From: Selenomonadales bacterium
GTDB taxonomy: Bacteria; Bacillota; Negativicutes; Sporomusales; UBA7701
Length of the DNA: 64,000 bases
Direction: 5' to 3'
Assembly: GCA_018434945.1 (NCBI GenBank)
Contig: JAHDOI010000055.1
Coordinates: forward strand, 1 to 64,000
Under the pieces are notes generated by a model that was not told where the DNA came from, did no database searches, and saw only the letters and a list, made by a program, of their open reading frames with translations. Positions 34,282 through 43,735 of the stretch are shown here, piece by piece (positions within the stretch are counted from its first letter, which is position 1; the number at the start of each line of letters is the position of its first letter). The translations under genes and the position numbers were made by a program.

Positions 34282-34944
34282 ATGACCAAAGCCGACTGGC
34301 AGAATTATTTCGACGAGAAGGCCGCCACCCACGGCGCCTCCGTCAAGGCGTCAGACTACTACGACGAGGCCAGTTTCTTCATGCAGCGCCGCAATATCCT
34401 CCGCTGGCTCGGCGACCTCCGCGGCGCTTGCGTCCTCGACGCCGGCTGCGGCGTCGGCGCCTTCAGCGAACCGCTCGTGGCCGCCAACACCGTGTACGGT
34501 GTCGATTTTTCGGCCAGGAGCGTCGAACACGCCGCCGCCCGCGGCCTCAATACCCATGTCGGCGACCTGGCCGCCCTGCCGTTCGCGGACGGCTGGTTCG
34601 ACCTCGTGCTCTGCATCGGCGTCATCCAGCTCATTGACGACCACCTGCCGGTGCTGCGCGAGCTGGCCCGCGTCACAAAACCCGGCGGCACCCTGCTCGT
34701 GCAGACGCTCCACCGCGGTTCGCTCCAGCGCAAGCTGCTGGCGCTGTTCGAAAAGAGCCATAAGTTCGACAAGATGTATGCCATGGACGACCTCGCCGCC
34801 GATTTCGCGGCCTGCGGCCTGGAGGACCCGGAATTCCTCAAGCTCTACCACCCTTTCACCTTCGTCACCACCGGCGGGGCCGGGGAGCTGGGCGATTTCC
34901 TCTGCACCTCGTTCGCCCTGAAAGGACGGAAGCGGCGTGGCTGA
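34282..34944 (+). CDS. SAM-dependent methyltransferase of the glycan operon
   Basis: 220 aa. Motif I VLDAGCGVGAFSEPL, GVDFSARSVEH as the acidic strand-2 end, DGWFDLVLCIGVIQLIDDH and VTKPGGTLLVQTL. Methyltransf_11/UbiE type; the substrate could be a glycan or polyprenyl-linked sugar. GGAGG 5 nt before the ATG. Overlaps the deacetylase gene by 8 nt. Confidence 0.87.
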   Translation: MTKADWQNYFDEKAATHGASVKASDYYDEASFFMQRRNILRWLGDLRGACVLDAGCGVGAFSEPLVAANTVYGVDFSARSVEHAAARGLNTHVGDLAALPFADGWFDLVLCIGVIQLIDDHLPVLRELARVTKPGGTLLVQTLHRGSLQRKLLALFEKSHKFDKMYAMDDLAADFAACGLEDPEFLKLYHPFTFVTTGGAGELGDFLCTSFALKGRKRRG

Positions 34945-35797
34945 GCATCGGGTGACCAACCTGCTGACCTTCGACACTGAGGAATGGTACCACGCCAATT
35001 ATGACGATGTCGACCCCGCCGCCCTGCGCGGCCGGGGCTCGAATTTCCCCGCCCAGGTGGAGGAAATCCTGGCGATGTGCGCCGACGCCGGCGCCAAGGC
35101 TACTTTTTTCGTGCTCGGCGCCGTCGCCGAGGACCACCCGGCCGTCGTCCGCGCCATCGCCGCTGCCGGCCACGAGATCGCTTCCCACGGCTACGGCCAC
35201 GCGCTGGCTTACCGCCAGACGATGGGCGAGTTCGCCGCCGATGTCGGGAGGTCGGTCGCTATCCTCGAAGATGTGACCGGCACGGCCGTCCGCGGCTACC
35301 GCGCCCCGTCGTGGTCGATCGTGGCCGCGAACCTGGACTACCTCGCCGCCCTGGAGGAGCTCGGCCTGATTTACGACGCCAGCATCTTCCCTGTCCGCAC
35401 CTTCCTGTACGGCATCCCGGACGCCCCGACCCATATCCACCACCCGGTCGTCGCCGGGCGGAGCCTCAGGCTGTGGGAGGTCCCCACGTCGGTCGTCACC
35501 CTTGCCGGGCGCAATATCGGCTACTCCGGCGGCTTCTACTTCCGCCTCTTCCCGGGATTTTTCGTGAAATACGCCATCCGCCGCGCCAACCGCCGCGGTC
35601 AGCCGGCGATCGTGTACCTCCACCCCCGCGAAATCGACCCCGGCGAACGCTGCCTCTCCCTCCCCGCCAAGGAGGCCTTCATCCACTATCACGGCATCGG
35701 CGGCACACGGGCCAAACTCGCCTCCCTGCTGCGCACGTTCTCTTTTACGTCGGTCATTGACCACCTGCGGACAATAGACCCGTCGATAGGCAAGTAA
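34937..35797 (+). CDS. Polysaccharide deacetylase with DUF3473 (XrtA-type)
   Basis: 286 aa, GTG start with AGGACGG upstream. NodB domain: LLTFDTEEWYHANYD (motif 1), EIASHGYGHALAYRQT (motif 2), GYRAPSWSIV (motif 3). The C-terminal DUF3473 extension has LWEVPTSVVTLAGRNIG and IVYLHPREIDP. This combination is usual in exosortase/PEP-CTERM exopolysaccharide clusters, together with FemAB-like proteins, which supports an exopolysaccharide role for the operon. Last gene, followed by a terminator. Confidence 0.9.
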   Translation: MAEHRVTNLLTFDTEEWYHANYDDVDPAALRGRGSNFPAQVEEILAMCADAGAKATFFVLGAVAEDHPAVVRAIAAAGHEIASHGYGHALAYRQTMGEFAADVGRSVAILEDVTGTAVRGYRAPSWSIVAANLDYLAALEELGLIYDASIFPVRTFLYGIPDAPTHIHHPVVAGRSLRLWEVPTSVVTLAGRNIGYSGGFYFRLFPGFFVKYAIRRANRRGQPAIVYLHPREIDPGERCLSLPAKEAFIHYHGIGGTRAKLASLLRTFSFTSVIDHLRTIDPSIGK

Positions 35798-35798
35798 G

Positions 35799-35828
35799 AA
35801 GCCCGCGTGATTGCCACGCGGGCTTTTT
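35799..35828. terminator. Bidirectional terminator
   Basis: AAGCCCGCGTG-ATTGC-CACGCGGGCTT with T5 after it, between the convergent deacetylase and CODH genes. Confidence 0.88.
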
Positions 35829-35834
35829 GTGTGT

Positions 35835-37973
35835 TTAGTGAACTGTTCCGGATGAAAGACCAAGTTCTTTGCGCTTCTTCTCGATATGGTTGACGTAAAT
35901 GTCGACGGTCTTGTCGGCGGAGAGCTCGACCATCAGTTTGCCGAGGCCGAGGGTTTCGGTGGTTTCGGTGAGGGTTTTGACGACGACGTCGCTGCCGGTG
36001 ACGGAGGGCACGGGGGCGACGTGGACGAGCCAGCCGAAGGCGATGGCTGTGCAGGCGTCGGCGACGGCTTTCTGCTCGAGGTATTCGGGGGCGCCGATGA
36101 CGAGCGGCAGTTTGTCGGTGTCGACGCCGAGGGCGTCGGCGAGTTCCATGGCGGTGTGGGTCATTTTGCCGATGTCGACACAGGCGCCGTAGGAGAGGAC
36201 GGGCGGGATGCCGAGGGCCTGGCAGACGGCTTTGAGGCCGGGGCCGCATTCTTCGGCGGCCTGGGGCCGGGTGAGGCCGGTGTATTCCATGACCGCCGAG
36301 GTGCAGCCGCCGGCGAGGACAAGGATGTCTTTGGCGATGAGCCCTTTAGCGATACGGAAGATGTTGCTGCCGCCCTGGCCGTAACGGGCGGTGGTGCAGC
36401 CGACGACGGTGGCGATGCCGCGGATGCTGCCGCTGACGATGGCGTCGAGGAGGGGCTTCCAGGTGCCGCCGAGGGCCGCTTTGATGGGCTCGGTGCTGAA
36501 GCCGACGGTGCATTCGGTGGTGTACTGCGGGACGTAGATTTCGCGGTTTTCGGCCTTGCGGCGCCGGTAAGCCTCGATGGACATGTCGAGGATCTTGCCG
36601 GCCTGTTCGGCCATTATCTCGGGGATGAATTCGACGGTCTCGGTGCCGGGCAGTTTGATGACTTCGTGGGTGCTGACCAGGGTGGTGCCGAACCGCTTGG
36701 CGTAGAGCGGCAGGGTGGGCACGGTGCAGTTGTAGTCGAACATGAACACGTCGACGCAGCCGGTGGCGAGGAGGTATTCCTCGGACAGCCATTCGCCTTC
36801 CTGTCCGCCGTAGGCGGGCATGTCCTGGGTGCCGCTATAGTTCATGAGCTGCTGGCCCTCGCAGACATGGCCGAGGACCTGGATGCCGGACGCGCCGGCG
36901 GCGCGGGCTTTGTCCTGCCACTCGCGCCTGGAGGCGAGCTCGATGACGGTGTGGGCGACGAGCGGCATGTGGCCGTTGGCGATGATGTTGATTTTGGCGG
37001 GGTCGAGGAGGCCCATGTTCTGGCGGGTGGTGTGGATCTTCTGGGTGCCCATGAGGATTTCCTGAAGGATGTCGAGGGCGAAGAGACCCTGGTATTCGTT
37101 GATGATGCCCAGCCGGACGGAGGTGAGGAGGAAGTCGACCGGGTCGGCGTTGAGGTTTGTCATGCATTTTGTCTGGGCGAAGGCGACTTCGCTGTTGCCG
37201 CCGCCGGGGAAGAGCTTGAGTTTGCGCCACAGTTCCTTGCGTTTGGCGGGGGCGAAGGCCTGGACCATGGCGGCTTCCTCGTAGTAGGGCCGCCCCATGT
37301 CGGCGAGGACCCAGTCGGCGAGAGTGCGGGCGACTTTGTTGACATCCTGTTTGCTGTTGAGGCCGGCCATTTCGGCGTATTTGAGGAGTTTGTCGGGGTC
37401 GCGGATCGTGAGGCCGCTTTCCGGCGATTCGGCGGCGGCTTTGAGGGTGCGGGCCGCCTGCTGGGCGTGGAAGATGTTGGCGGCGGTGCCGATGGTGACG
37501 TGGCGGTAGACGAAGTTGCGGGCGACCATGACGTGGGCGTCGACGCCGCAGGCGCCGCGCGGCACTTTGGGGTTGATGCGGCAAGGTCCCTGGGCGCAGA
37601 GTTGGCAGCTGAGGCCCGAGGTGCAGAATGTGCAGCGGATTTTTTCCTGCTGCTGCCAGCGGTCGAAGACGTTTGTCAGCCCCTGCTCGTGGACATGCTG
37701 GTACATCTCGCGCATCGCCGGGTCGATGATGATGTTGAGGGGGTAGCCGGCCTCGCTCTGGTCGTGGGTGCGGATATGTTCGCGCTGCCAGGCGAATACG
37801 CCTTCAGGCGGCGGCGATTTCGTTATGTCGTAGTATTTGCGCGCGTTGGCGTGGACGTCGAAATGGGCGTCGGGGTCGTTGCTGGCGCTGGCGTCGCCCC
37901 GCCCGAGCACCGATTCCACGTCGCCCCTGCTGACGTCGTCGGTGCTGGTGATAAGCTGTTGTCGGTCGGACAC
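35835..37973 (-). CDS. cooS: Anaerobic Ni-Fe carbon monoxide dehydrogenase catalytic subunit
   Basis: 712 aa from GTG at 37973 (GGAGG 7 nt upstream), about 80 aa longer than usual at the N-terminus. D-cluster ligands appear as C114-T-F-C117 (CX2C), with Ser at 122 where many CODHs have Cys; B-cluster Cys C123, C126, C131 and C142 are present. C-cluster ligands are conserved: His in NGHMP (about 333) and Cys in HVCEGQQ, DYNCTVP, VVGCTTAR, AGGCTSAV and GACVDIG; the catalytic Lys is in LEQKAVA. It interconverts CO and CO2. No cooC, cooF, acs or hydrogenase genes lie beside it, so its electron partner is unknown. Confidence 0.93.
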   Translation of the reverse strand: MSDRQQLITSTDDVSRGDVESVLGRGDASASNDPDAHFDVHANARKYYDITKSPPPEGVFAWQREHIRTHDQSEAGYPLNIIIDPAMREMYQHVHEQGLTNVFDRWQQQEKIRCTFCTSGLSCQLCAQGPCRINPKVPRGACGVDAHVMVARNFVYRHVTIGTAANIFHAQQAARTLKAAAESPESGLTIRDPDKLLKYAEMAGLNSKQDVNKVARTLADWVLADMGRPYYEEAAMVQAFAPAKRKELWRKLKLFPGGGNSEVAFAQTKCMTNLNADPVDFLLTSVRLGIINEYQGLFALDILQEILMGTQKIHTTRQNMGLLDPAKINIIANGHMPLVAHTVIELASRREWQDKARAAGASGIQVLGHVCEGQQLMNYSGTQDMPAYGGQEGEWLSEEYLLATGCVDVFMFDYNCTVPTLPLYAKRFGTTLVSTHEVIKLPGTETVEFIPEIMAEQAGKILDMSIEAYRRRKAENREIYVPQYTTECTVGFSTEPIKAALGGTWKPLLDAIVSGSIRGIATVVGCTTARYGQGGSNIFRIAKGLIAKDILVLAGGCTSAVMEYTGLTRPQAAEECGPGLKAVCQALGIPPVLSYGACVDIGKMTHTAMELADALGVDTDKLPLVIGAPEYLEQKAVADACTAIAFGWLVHVAPVPSVTGSDVVVKTLTETTETLGLGKLMVELSADKTVDIYVNHIEKKRKELGLSSGTVH

Positions 37974-38124
37974 GTCGATTCCTCCTCGCAATGTACTGTT
38001 CTATAGTCTGCGACAGGAGGTTTTTTTTATGCCCGCCTTGTCATAAATTACCGGCCCGCCGGCGACAGGTTTGCGGCGGCAGACGGCGAATATGTCAAGA
38101 AATTATGTAAGGTGGGGAATTGTT

Positions 38125-38991
38125 TTGGCAAGTGCGCTGCGGGCCTGGATGCTGACTCTGGTGTTCTTTTTTTCGTTGACAGGCACGGCGGCGGCGGACG
38201 CTGTGACCGTGGGCGCCTGGCCGGCGACCGGCTCGCAGATGTGGCGCATCTCTTTCCCGGCGAACGGGGCGTCGGAGCTTTACTACCCCCACGCCAGCAC
38301 TTATTTTACCGCGAGCTACGAGAACAAGGCGCCGCACCTGAGCAGGCTGCGGGTGGAGGGCGGCCTGGCGAACGGCATAAAGGCGGCGACAGGCAGCGAT
38401 TCGGACTGGGATTATACACAAAGCTCGAGTCTGTGGTACTACGGGGAGTTCAAGACGACGGGCAAGAGCGCGTTCATCAATGTTGACTGGGTGAGGCCGG
38501 CGGGCGCGGACAGCGAATATTTCATCGGCTACGGCTACCGGCAGAACGCGTTCCGGATGACGGACGGGGTGTATTTCGTGGAGAACTACGCCGGGCAGAG
38601 TCCGCCCCATATGCTTTCCGGCCTGGATTCGACCTATACCGCCACATATCAGGGGCCGCACATCGGGGTGAAGGGCAAGTCGGCCATATCGCCGCGGGTG
38701 AGCGTGGTGGGGTCGGTGGCCTATTCCCCTCTCGCGCTGGCCCAGGGGCACGGCTGGTGGAATCTCCGCAGCCTGGAATTCGACCACACCGGCACGGCGC
38801 AGATGGTCGACGCGTACATAGGCCTCCGGTACGCCCTGAGCGGCAACCAGGCCGCGGCGGTGACCGCCGGCTACCGTTACCAGTACATGAGCCTCTATCA
38901 GGGGACGGAGAACACGAGCGCCGAAATCTCCTGGGATAAGGCGACGAGTGTGCAGAAGGGGTTTTATTTCACCAGCGAATTTAGGTTTTAA
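38125..38991 (+). CDS. Outer-membrane beta-barrel protein
   Basis: About 288 aa from TTG at 38125 (AGGTGGGG upstream); ATG at 38092 or the upstream frame are alternatives. Signal peptide ending TGTAAADA, then alternating amphipathic strands rich in Tyr/Trp (SSSLWYYGEFKTTG, EYFIGYGYRQNAF) and a C-terminal strand ending FYFTSEFRF. A terminal Phe is the BAM recognition signal, implying an outer membrane. The fold size suggests a 10-12 strand barrel, possibly omptin/OprG-like; catalytic residues of omptins are not evident. Confidence 0.7.
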   Translation: MASALRAWMLTLVFFFSLTGTAAADAVTVGAWPATGSQMWRISFPANGASELYYPHASTYFTASYENKAPHLSRLRVEGGLANGIKAATGSDSDWDYTQSSSLWYYGEFKTTGKSAFINVDWVRPAGADSEYFIGYGYRQNAFRMTDGVYFVENYAGQSPPHMLSGLDSTYTATYQGPHIGVKGKSAISPRVSVVGSVAYSPLALAQGHGWWNLRSLEFDHTGTAQMVDAYIGLRYALSGNQAAAVTAGYRYQYMSLYQGTENTSAEISWDKATSVQKGFYFTSEFRF

Positions 38992-39006
38992 GAGGCTGAT
39001 ACGGAG

Positions 39007-39127
39007 CGGCCGCCCATAAGCCCCCATCTGCTGCGTTGCTCCTCGGCTGCCATCCTCAGCGTACGTCGTGTACGCTGAGGATGGCAGCCTCCGGTGCGCC
39101 TTGCATCTAGGGGCTTCTGAACGGCCG
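39007..39127 (-). repeat. Dispersed hairpin element, copy R4 (inverted)
   Basis: Read on minus: CGGCCGTTCAGAAGCCCC ... AGATGCAAGGCGCACCGGAG, cassette GGCTGCCATCCTCAGCGTAC with its exact complement, then GAGGAGCAACGCAGCAGATG and GGGGCTTATGGGCGGCCG. The cassette is a perfect long palindrome, the cleanest in the family. Confidence 0.82.
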
Positions 39128-39142
39128 GCACATTTCAATATT

Positions 39143-39169
39143 AAAAGAACGCCGAGCGGCGTTCTTTTT
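39143..39169. terminator. Bidirectional terminator
   Basis: AAAAGAACGCC-GAGC-GGCGTTCTTTT between the barrel gene and terC. Confidence 0.85.
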
Positions 39170-39187
39170 GTTTGGCCTGCGGCACGA

Positions 39188-39853
39188 TTATCTCTCGCCA
39201 GTCACCCGGGGGCGGTTTTTGAGGAAATTGAACGCCACCACTGCGGCGGTGAATACGCCGGGTACGGCCCAGTGGAGGAAGGGGTAGGCGGCTGTGAAGG
39301 TTTGGGCGGCCGGGTCGGCGATGAGCATGTCGCCGGCCACCCAGCCGAGGAAAGCGGCGCCGATGACGACGATGACCGGCCACCGCTGCATGAGCATGGT
39401 GATAAGGGTGCTGCCCCAGATGATGATGGGGATGCTGATGGCGAGGCCGATGACGAGCAGGCCGATGTTGCCGCGGGAGACGCCGGCGATGGCGATGACG
39501 TTATCGAGGCTCATGACGAGGTCGGCGATGAGGATGGTTTTGACGGCGTCCCAGAGGTTGCCGGCCGCTTCGATTTCCTCTTCGGCGTTGTGGTCGTCGG
39601 CGACGAGTTTGATGGCGACCCACAGCAGGAGGAAGCCGCCGGCGATCTGGAGGTAGGGGACCTGGAGGAGCACCACGGCGACGAGGGTGAGGATGATGCG
39701 CATGACGACGGCGCCGGCGCCGCCCCACAGGATGGCCTGGCGCTGCTGACGGGGAGGCAGCTTCCTGCTGGCGAGGGCGATGACGAGGGCGTTGTCGCCG
39801 CTGAGGAGGAGGTTGATCATGATGATGCTGAAGAGGGCTGTCAGATAATCCAT
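39188..39853 (-). CDS. TerC family membrane protein (YjbE/YkoY-like)
   Basis: 221 aa from the ATG at 39853 (a GTG at 39868 is close to AAGGG but too near). Seven membrane helices with the acidic family motifs LLLSGDNALVIALAS and DLVMSLDNVIAIAG. TerC proteins export or chaperone metal ions, often Mn2+ for secreted enzymes. A hairpin in its leader (39881-39914) is a possible attenuator, but I see no yybP-ykoY Mn2+ riboswitch. Confidence 0.9.
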   Translation of the reverse strand: MDYLTALFSIIMINLLLSGDNALVIALASRKLPPRQQRQAILWGGAGAVVMRIILTLVAVVLLQVPYLQIAGGFLLLWVAIKLVADDHNAEEEIEAAGNLWDAVKTILIADLVMSLDNVIAIAGVSRGNIGLLVIGLAISIPIIIWGSTLITMLMQRWPVIVVIGAAFLGWVAGDMLIADPAAQTFTAAYPFLHWAVPGVFTAAVVAFNFLKNRPRVTGER

Positions 39854-39880
39854 ATGATCAATGATCACCTGCCCTTAAAT

Positions 39881-39914
39881 GAAAGAACCATCACGGCGCG
39901 GCGATGGTTCTTTC
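39881..39914 (-). terminator. Terminator-like hairpin in the terC leader
   Basis: GAAAGAACCATC (39881-39892) pairs perfectly with GATGGTTCTTTC (39903-39914), 12 bp, loop of 10; on minus it is followed by ATTTAAGG. Either an attenuator for terC or the end of an upstream transcript. Confidence 0.6.
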
Positions 39915-40106
39915 TGTTGGTTCCGATATTAGTATTGCCGATATAAAGTCGCGCATGAACGGGATATAATGCCTTAGCGGGGCAAGTCTGCATCTACGCG
40001 CATTTTTCTCCGCCAGTCGGAAGAAATCCGGCAGGAAGCGGCTGAAAACGGGCCGAACGAATAGAATAATAGCTGTAGTGCCGATAATTGCTAAGGAGGC
40101 GATAAT

Positions 40107-40718
40107 GTGAAGGTTTTGATCGTTTATTATTCTATGTACGGCCATATCCACCGGATGGCCGAGGCGGTGGCCGCTGGGGTGCGGGAGGTGCCGGGAGCGG
40201 AGGCTGTCCTCAGGCGCGTGCCGGAAACGCTGAGCGCCGAGGTGCTGGCGAAGATGGGCGCCACCGAGGCCCAGAAGGGTATGGCCCATGTGCCGGTCTG
40301 CACGGTGGAGGAGCTGGCGGCGGCCGACGCCATCATTTTCGGCTCGCCGACCAGGTTCGGCAATATGTGCGGCCAGATGCGCCAGTTCCTCGACGCCACC
40401 GGCGGGCTGTGGGCGCAGGGCAAGCTGGTGGGCAAGGCCGGGAGCGTGTTCACGAGCAGCGGCACGCAGCACGGCGGCCAGGAGTCGACGCTGCTGAGTT
40501 TCCATATCACGCTGCTGCACCACGGGATGGTGGTCGTGGGCCTGCCGTACAGTTTCCAGGGACAGACGACGGTCGGCGAGATTGCCGGCTGCTCGCCGTA
40601 CGGGGCGTCGACGATCGCCGGCGGGGACGGCAGCCGCCTGCCGAGCGAGCTCGAGCTGGCCGGCGCCCGTTACCAGGGCCGGCATGTGGCGGCGATAGCG
40701 GCCAAACTGATACGGTAG
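40107..40718 (+). CDS. wrbA: WrbA-type flavodoxin, NAD(P)H:quinone oxidoreductase
   Basis: 203 aa, GTG start with AAGGAGG upstream. FMN-binding flavodoxin start [18 protein letters not shown], then [24 protein letters not shown] and [19 protein letters not shown], all WrbA hallmarks. It reduces quinones by two electrons, limiting redox cycling. Ends before a good terminator. Confidence 0.95.
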   Translation: MKVLIVYYSMYGHIHRMAEAVAAGVREVPGAEAVLRRVPETLSAEVLAKMGATEAQKGMAHVPVCTVEELAAADAIIFGSPTRFGNMCGQMRQFLDATGGLWAQGKLVGKAGSVFTSSGTQHGGQESTLLSFHITLLHHGMVVVGLPYSFQGQTTVGEIAGCSPYGASTIAGGDGSRLPSELELAGARYQGRHVAAIAAKLIR

Positions 40719-40729
40719 AGGGAAAACAA

Positions 40730-40764
40730 CGGCCCACCGGTTATGCCGGCGGGCCGCTGCTTTT
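40730..40764 (+). terminator. Terminator of wrbA
   Basis: CGGCCCACCGG-TTATG-CCGGCGGGCCG then CTGCTTTTG. A second hairpin (GAGGGACCGCA ... TGCGGCCCTC, 40794-40829) lies downstream of copA on the other strand. Confidence 0.75.
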
Positions 40765-40859
40765 GATTTGTCTGCTCGTAACTGGTGTTGTGTGAGGGAC
40801 CGCAAAGTCGCCGTTCGTCTGCGGCCCTCACAACTCAGCAATGCTTACGGCGGAAAGTC

Positions 40860-43241
40860 TTACAACTTCACTCGGCGTAATCTCAGCGCATTCGTCACGA
40901 CCGAGACCGAGCTGAAGGCCATGGCGGCGCCGGCGAGGACCGGGGAGAGGTAGCCGGCGGCGGCTACGGGGATGCCGACGACGTTGTAGGCGAGCGCCCA
41001 GAAGAGGTTTTGCTTGATGTTGGTCATGGTGGCCCGGCTGAGGCTGATGGCGGCGGCGATGCCACGCAGGTCGCCGCGCATGAGGGTGATGTCGCCGGCT
41101 TCGATGGCGACGTCGGCGCCGGTGCCCATGGCGATGCCGACGTCGGCGGCGGCGAGGGCGGGCGCGTCGTTGATGCCGTCGCCGACCATGGCGACGATTT
41201 TGCCCTGGGAGCGCAGGCGTTCGACCTGTTCAGCCTTGTTGGCGGGCAGTACCTCGGCCATGACGTGTCCGATGCCGACCTGGCGGGCGATGGCTTCGGC
41301 GGTGCGGCGGTTGTCGCCGGTTATCATCCACACCTCGAGGCCCATGGCGGCCAAGGCGGCGATGGCTTCGCGCGAGGATTCCTTGACGGTGTCGGCGACG
41401 GCGATGAGGGCGGCGAGCCGGCCGTCGACGGCGGCGAACATCACTGTTTTGCCGGCGGCTTCGAGGTCTTCCACGGTGCTGAGGCTGGCGGCGATGTCGA
41501 TGCCTTTTTCGTCCATGAGGCGGCGGGTGCCGACGGCAAGGTCTTTGCCGGCGACGGCGGCGGTGACGCCCGCGCCCGGGACGGCGGCGAAGGCGGTCGG
41601 CTCGGCGGCCGGGAGGACGCCCCGTTCGGCGGCGCCGCGGACGATGGCGGCGGCCAGGGGGTGTTCGGAGGCTTTTTCGGCGGCGGCGACGAGGGCGAGC
41701 AGCTCGTTTTCGTCGCCGGCGAGGGTGACGAAGTCGGTCAGCTCGGGCTGCCCTTTTGTGACGGTGCCGGTTTTGTCGAGGATGACGGCGGTGAGTTTGT
41801 AGGTCTTTTCAAGGTGTTCGCCGCCTTTGAAGAGGATGCCGCTTTCCGCGCCGCGGCCGGTACCGACCATTATCGAGGTGGGGGTGGCGAGGCCGAGGGC
41901 GCAGGGGCAGGCGATGACGAGAACGGCGGTGGCGTTGAGGAGGGCGCGGGTGACGTCGCCGGGGGCGAGGAAGAAGTACCAGGCGGCGAAGGTGAGGACG
42001 GCGACGGCGACGACGGCGGGGACGAAGTAGCCGGAGATGACGTCGGCGATGCGCTGGATGGGGGCTTTGGAGCCCTGGGCCTCTTCGACGACTTTGATGA
42101 TCTGGGCGAGGGCGGTGTCTTTGCCGATTTTGTGGGCTTCGAAGCGGAAGGTGCCGTACTTGTTGATGGTGGCGCCGTAGACTTTGTCGCCCGGTTTTTT
42201 GTCGACAGGCAGGCTTTCGCCGGTGAGCATGGCTTCGTCGACGGCCGAGTCGCCGGCGGTTACGACGCCGTCGACAGGGATCTTTTCGCCGGGGCGGACG
42301 ACGATGATGTCGCCGACTCGGACTTCCTCGATGGGGATGTCCTCCTCCGCCCCGCCCCGGACGACGCGGGCGGTCTTGGCGGCGAGGCCCATGAGTTTGC
42401 GGATGGCCTCGGAGGTCTGGCCCTTGGCCCTTGCTTCGAGCAGCCGGCCGAGGATGATGAGGGTGATGAGGATGGCGGAGGTTTCGTAGTAGACGGCGGC
42501 GGCGCCGGTGAGGGTGTTGTAAAGGCTGAGGAGGAAGGCGGCGCTGGTGCCGAGGGCCACGAGGACGGACATGTTGGCGCCGCCGTGGCGGAGGGCGCTG
42601 ACGGAGTCGCGGTAGAACTGCCAGCCGGCGCCGAACTGGACGGGGGTGGCGAGGGCGAGCTGGAAATAAGGGTTGGTGAGCAGGGCGGCGTGGATGTTGA
42701 AGATGTCCAGGAGCATGTGGAGGGCGAGGGGCAGCGACAGAAGGGCGGAGATGACGAACAGCTTCTTCTGGCGGCCGATCTCGGCTTCGCGGGCGGCCCG
42801 CTCCCGGTCGTGGCCGGCCTGGCCTTCGGCGGCGGCGGCGGCCTGGTAGCCGGCGGCTTCGACGGCGGCGGCGATTTCGGCGGCCGACAGGTCGGGGCCG
42901 GCTTCGACGGTGAGCTTGCCGAGGGCGAAGTTGACGTTGGCGCCGACGACGCCGGGCAGTTTGCGGACCGCCTTTTCGACCCGGGCGGCGCAGGCGGCGC
43001 AGCTCATGCCGCCGACGGAAAACTCCAGGCGGTTCAAAGCGACGTCGTAGCCGAGGTCGCGGATTTTGGCGATTATATCGTCCGGCGTGACCGCCGTCTG
43101 GTCGTATTCGACGGTGAGGCGGCCGAGGGCGAAATTGACGTTGGCGGCGGCCACGCCGGGCATGGCGGCCACGCCTTTCTCGACGCGGGCGGCGCAGGCC
43201 GAGCAGGTCATGCCTGTGATGCTGTAGGTTGCGCGGGTCAA
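40860..43241 (-). CDS. copA: Copper-exporting P1B-type ATPase CopA
   Basis: 793 aa; TTG start at 43241 is preferred because GAGGTG (which overlaps the csoR stop) lies 6 nt upstream. Two heavy-metal domains with [10 protein letters not shown] (C13, C16) and [11 protein letters not shown]-ATPase core: TGES loop ([12 protein letters not shown]), ion-site CPC in [13 protein letters not shown], phosphorylation DKTGT, HP motif [17 protein letters not shown]. It pumps Cu+ out of the cytoplasm. Directly follows csoR. Confidence 0.96.
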   Translation of the reverse strand: MTRATYSITGMTCSACAARVEKGVAAMPGVAAANVNFALGRLTVEYDQTAVTPDDIIAKIRDLGYDVALNRLEFSVGGMSCAACAARVEKAVRKLPGVVGANVNFALGKLTVEAGPDLSAAEIAAAVEAAGYQAAAAAEGQAGHDRERAAREAEIGRQKKLFVISALLSLPLALHMLLDIFNIHAALLTNPYFQLALATPVQFGAGWQFYRDSVSALRHGGANMSVLVALGTSAAFLLSLYNTLTGAAAVYYETSAILITLIILGRLLEARAKGQTSEAIRKLMGLAAKTARVVRGGAEEDIPIEEVRVGDIIVVRPGEKIPVDGVVTAGDSAVDEAMLTGESLPVDKKPGDKVYGATINKYGTFRFEAHKIGKDTALAQIIKVVEEAQGSKAPIQRIADVISGYFVPAVVAVAVLTFAAWYFFLAPGDVTRALLNATAVLVIACPCALGLATPTSIMVGTGRGAESGILFKGGEHLEKTYKLTAVILDKTGTVTKGQPELTDFVTLAGDENELLALVAAAEKASEHPLAAAIVRGAAERGVLPAAEPTAFAAVPGAGVTAAVAGKDLAVGTRRLMDEKGIDIAASLSTVEDLEAAGKTVMFAAVDGRLAALIAVADTVKESSREAIAALAAMGLEVWMITGDNRRTAEAIARQVGIGHVMAEVLPANKAEQVERLRSQGKIVAMVGDGINDAPALAAADVGIAMGTGADVAIEAGDITLMRGDLRGIAAAISLSRATMTNIKQNLFWALAYNVVGIPVAAAGYLSPVLAGAAMAFSSVSVVTNALRLRRVKL

Positions 43242-43246
43242 GGTGA

Positions 43247-43516
43247 TCACCTCACAAATTTTTTCACGGCGTCGACGAGTTCGTCGATCACTTTGTCGTC
43301 TCCCTGGTGCACGGCTTCGACGACACACCCTTTGGCGTGGTCCTCGAGGATGAGCAGGCCGACCCTGGTTAGAGCGGCGCGGGCCGCCTGGACCTGGATG
43401 AGTACGTCGATGCAGTAGCGGTCGGCGGCGATCATCTTGCCGATGCCCCTGACCTGTCCCTCGATGCGGCTGATCTGGGCCAGGAGCTTATCCTGTTCGC
43501 TTTTGGTTCTCCGCAT
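43247..43516 (-). CDS. csoR: CsoR copper-sensing repressor
   Basis: 89 aa, all-helical CsoR/RcnR family. Cu+ ligands are in place: Cys in DRYCIDVL, His and Cys in LEDHAKGCV. It releases its operator when it binds Cu+. GGAGG 5 nt before the ATG. It represses its own csoR-copA operon through the palindrome at 43533-43549. Confidence 0.95.
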   Translation of the reverse strand: MRRTKSEQDKLLAQISRIEGQVRGIGKMIAADRYCIDVLIQVQAARAALTRVGLLILEDHAKGCVVEAVHQGDDKVIDELVDAVKKFVR

Positions 43517-43532
43517 GTCTGCCTCCTATACC

Positions 43533-43587
43533 ATACCCCCGTAGGGTATTATACTTTTATCATAGCTCTTCCCCGCTCTGCCGTCAA
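43533..43587 (-). promoter_or_regulatory. csoR-copA promoter and CsoR operator
   Basis: Minus-strand TTGACG (43587-43582), 17-nt spacer, TATGAT (43564-43559). The operator ATACCC-CCGTA-GGGTAT (43533-43549) sits just downstream of the start point, the classical position and sequence of a CsoR site. Confidence 0.88.
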
Positions 43588-43735
43588 TACCGCAATATCT
43601 TGTGTAGCAGATAACGCTTTTAACAAAAAAAATACAAATTAAGGCAATTATTGGCATGAAACTGGAAGGTATTTGTCGTCGTCTGTCTAATATAGATTAC
43701 CGGAGAATCACCCTGCCAATTTACCGGAGGTAAGC

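Noticed and set aside
35886..38006. A 706-codon open frame opposite cooS, and similar long frames opposite copA (41010-43418), the kinase (14736-16664), dctM (9429-10634) and ilvD (13112-14068)
   Set aside because: They are antisense shadows of GC-rich genes: low-complexity Gly/Val/Asp or Arg/Pro composition, no ribosome sites, no family motifs.
39854..40080. yybP-ykoY Mn2+ riboswitch upstream of terC
   Set aside because: The conserved loops of that class are not found; only a terminator-like hairpin is seen.
43650..43672. Sigma-54 promoter upstream of the 43736 kinase (TTGGCATGAAACTGGAA)
   Set aside because: The -24 GG is present but the -12 position reads GA instead of GC, so it does not meet the consensus.
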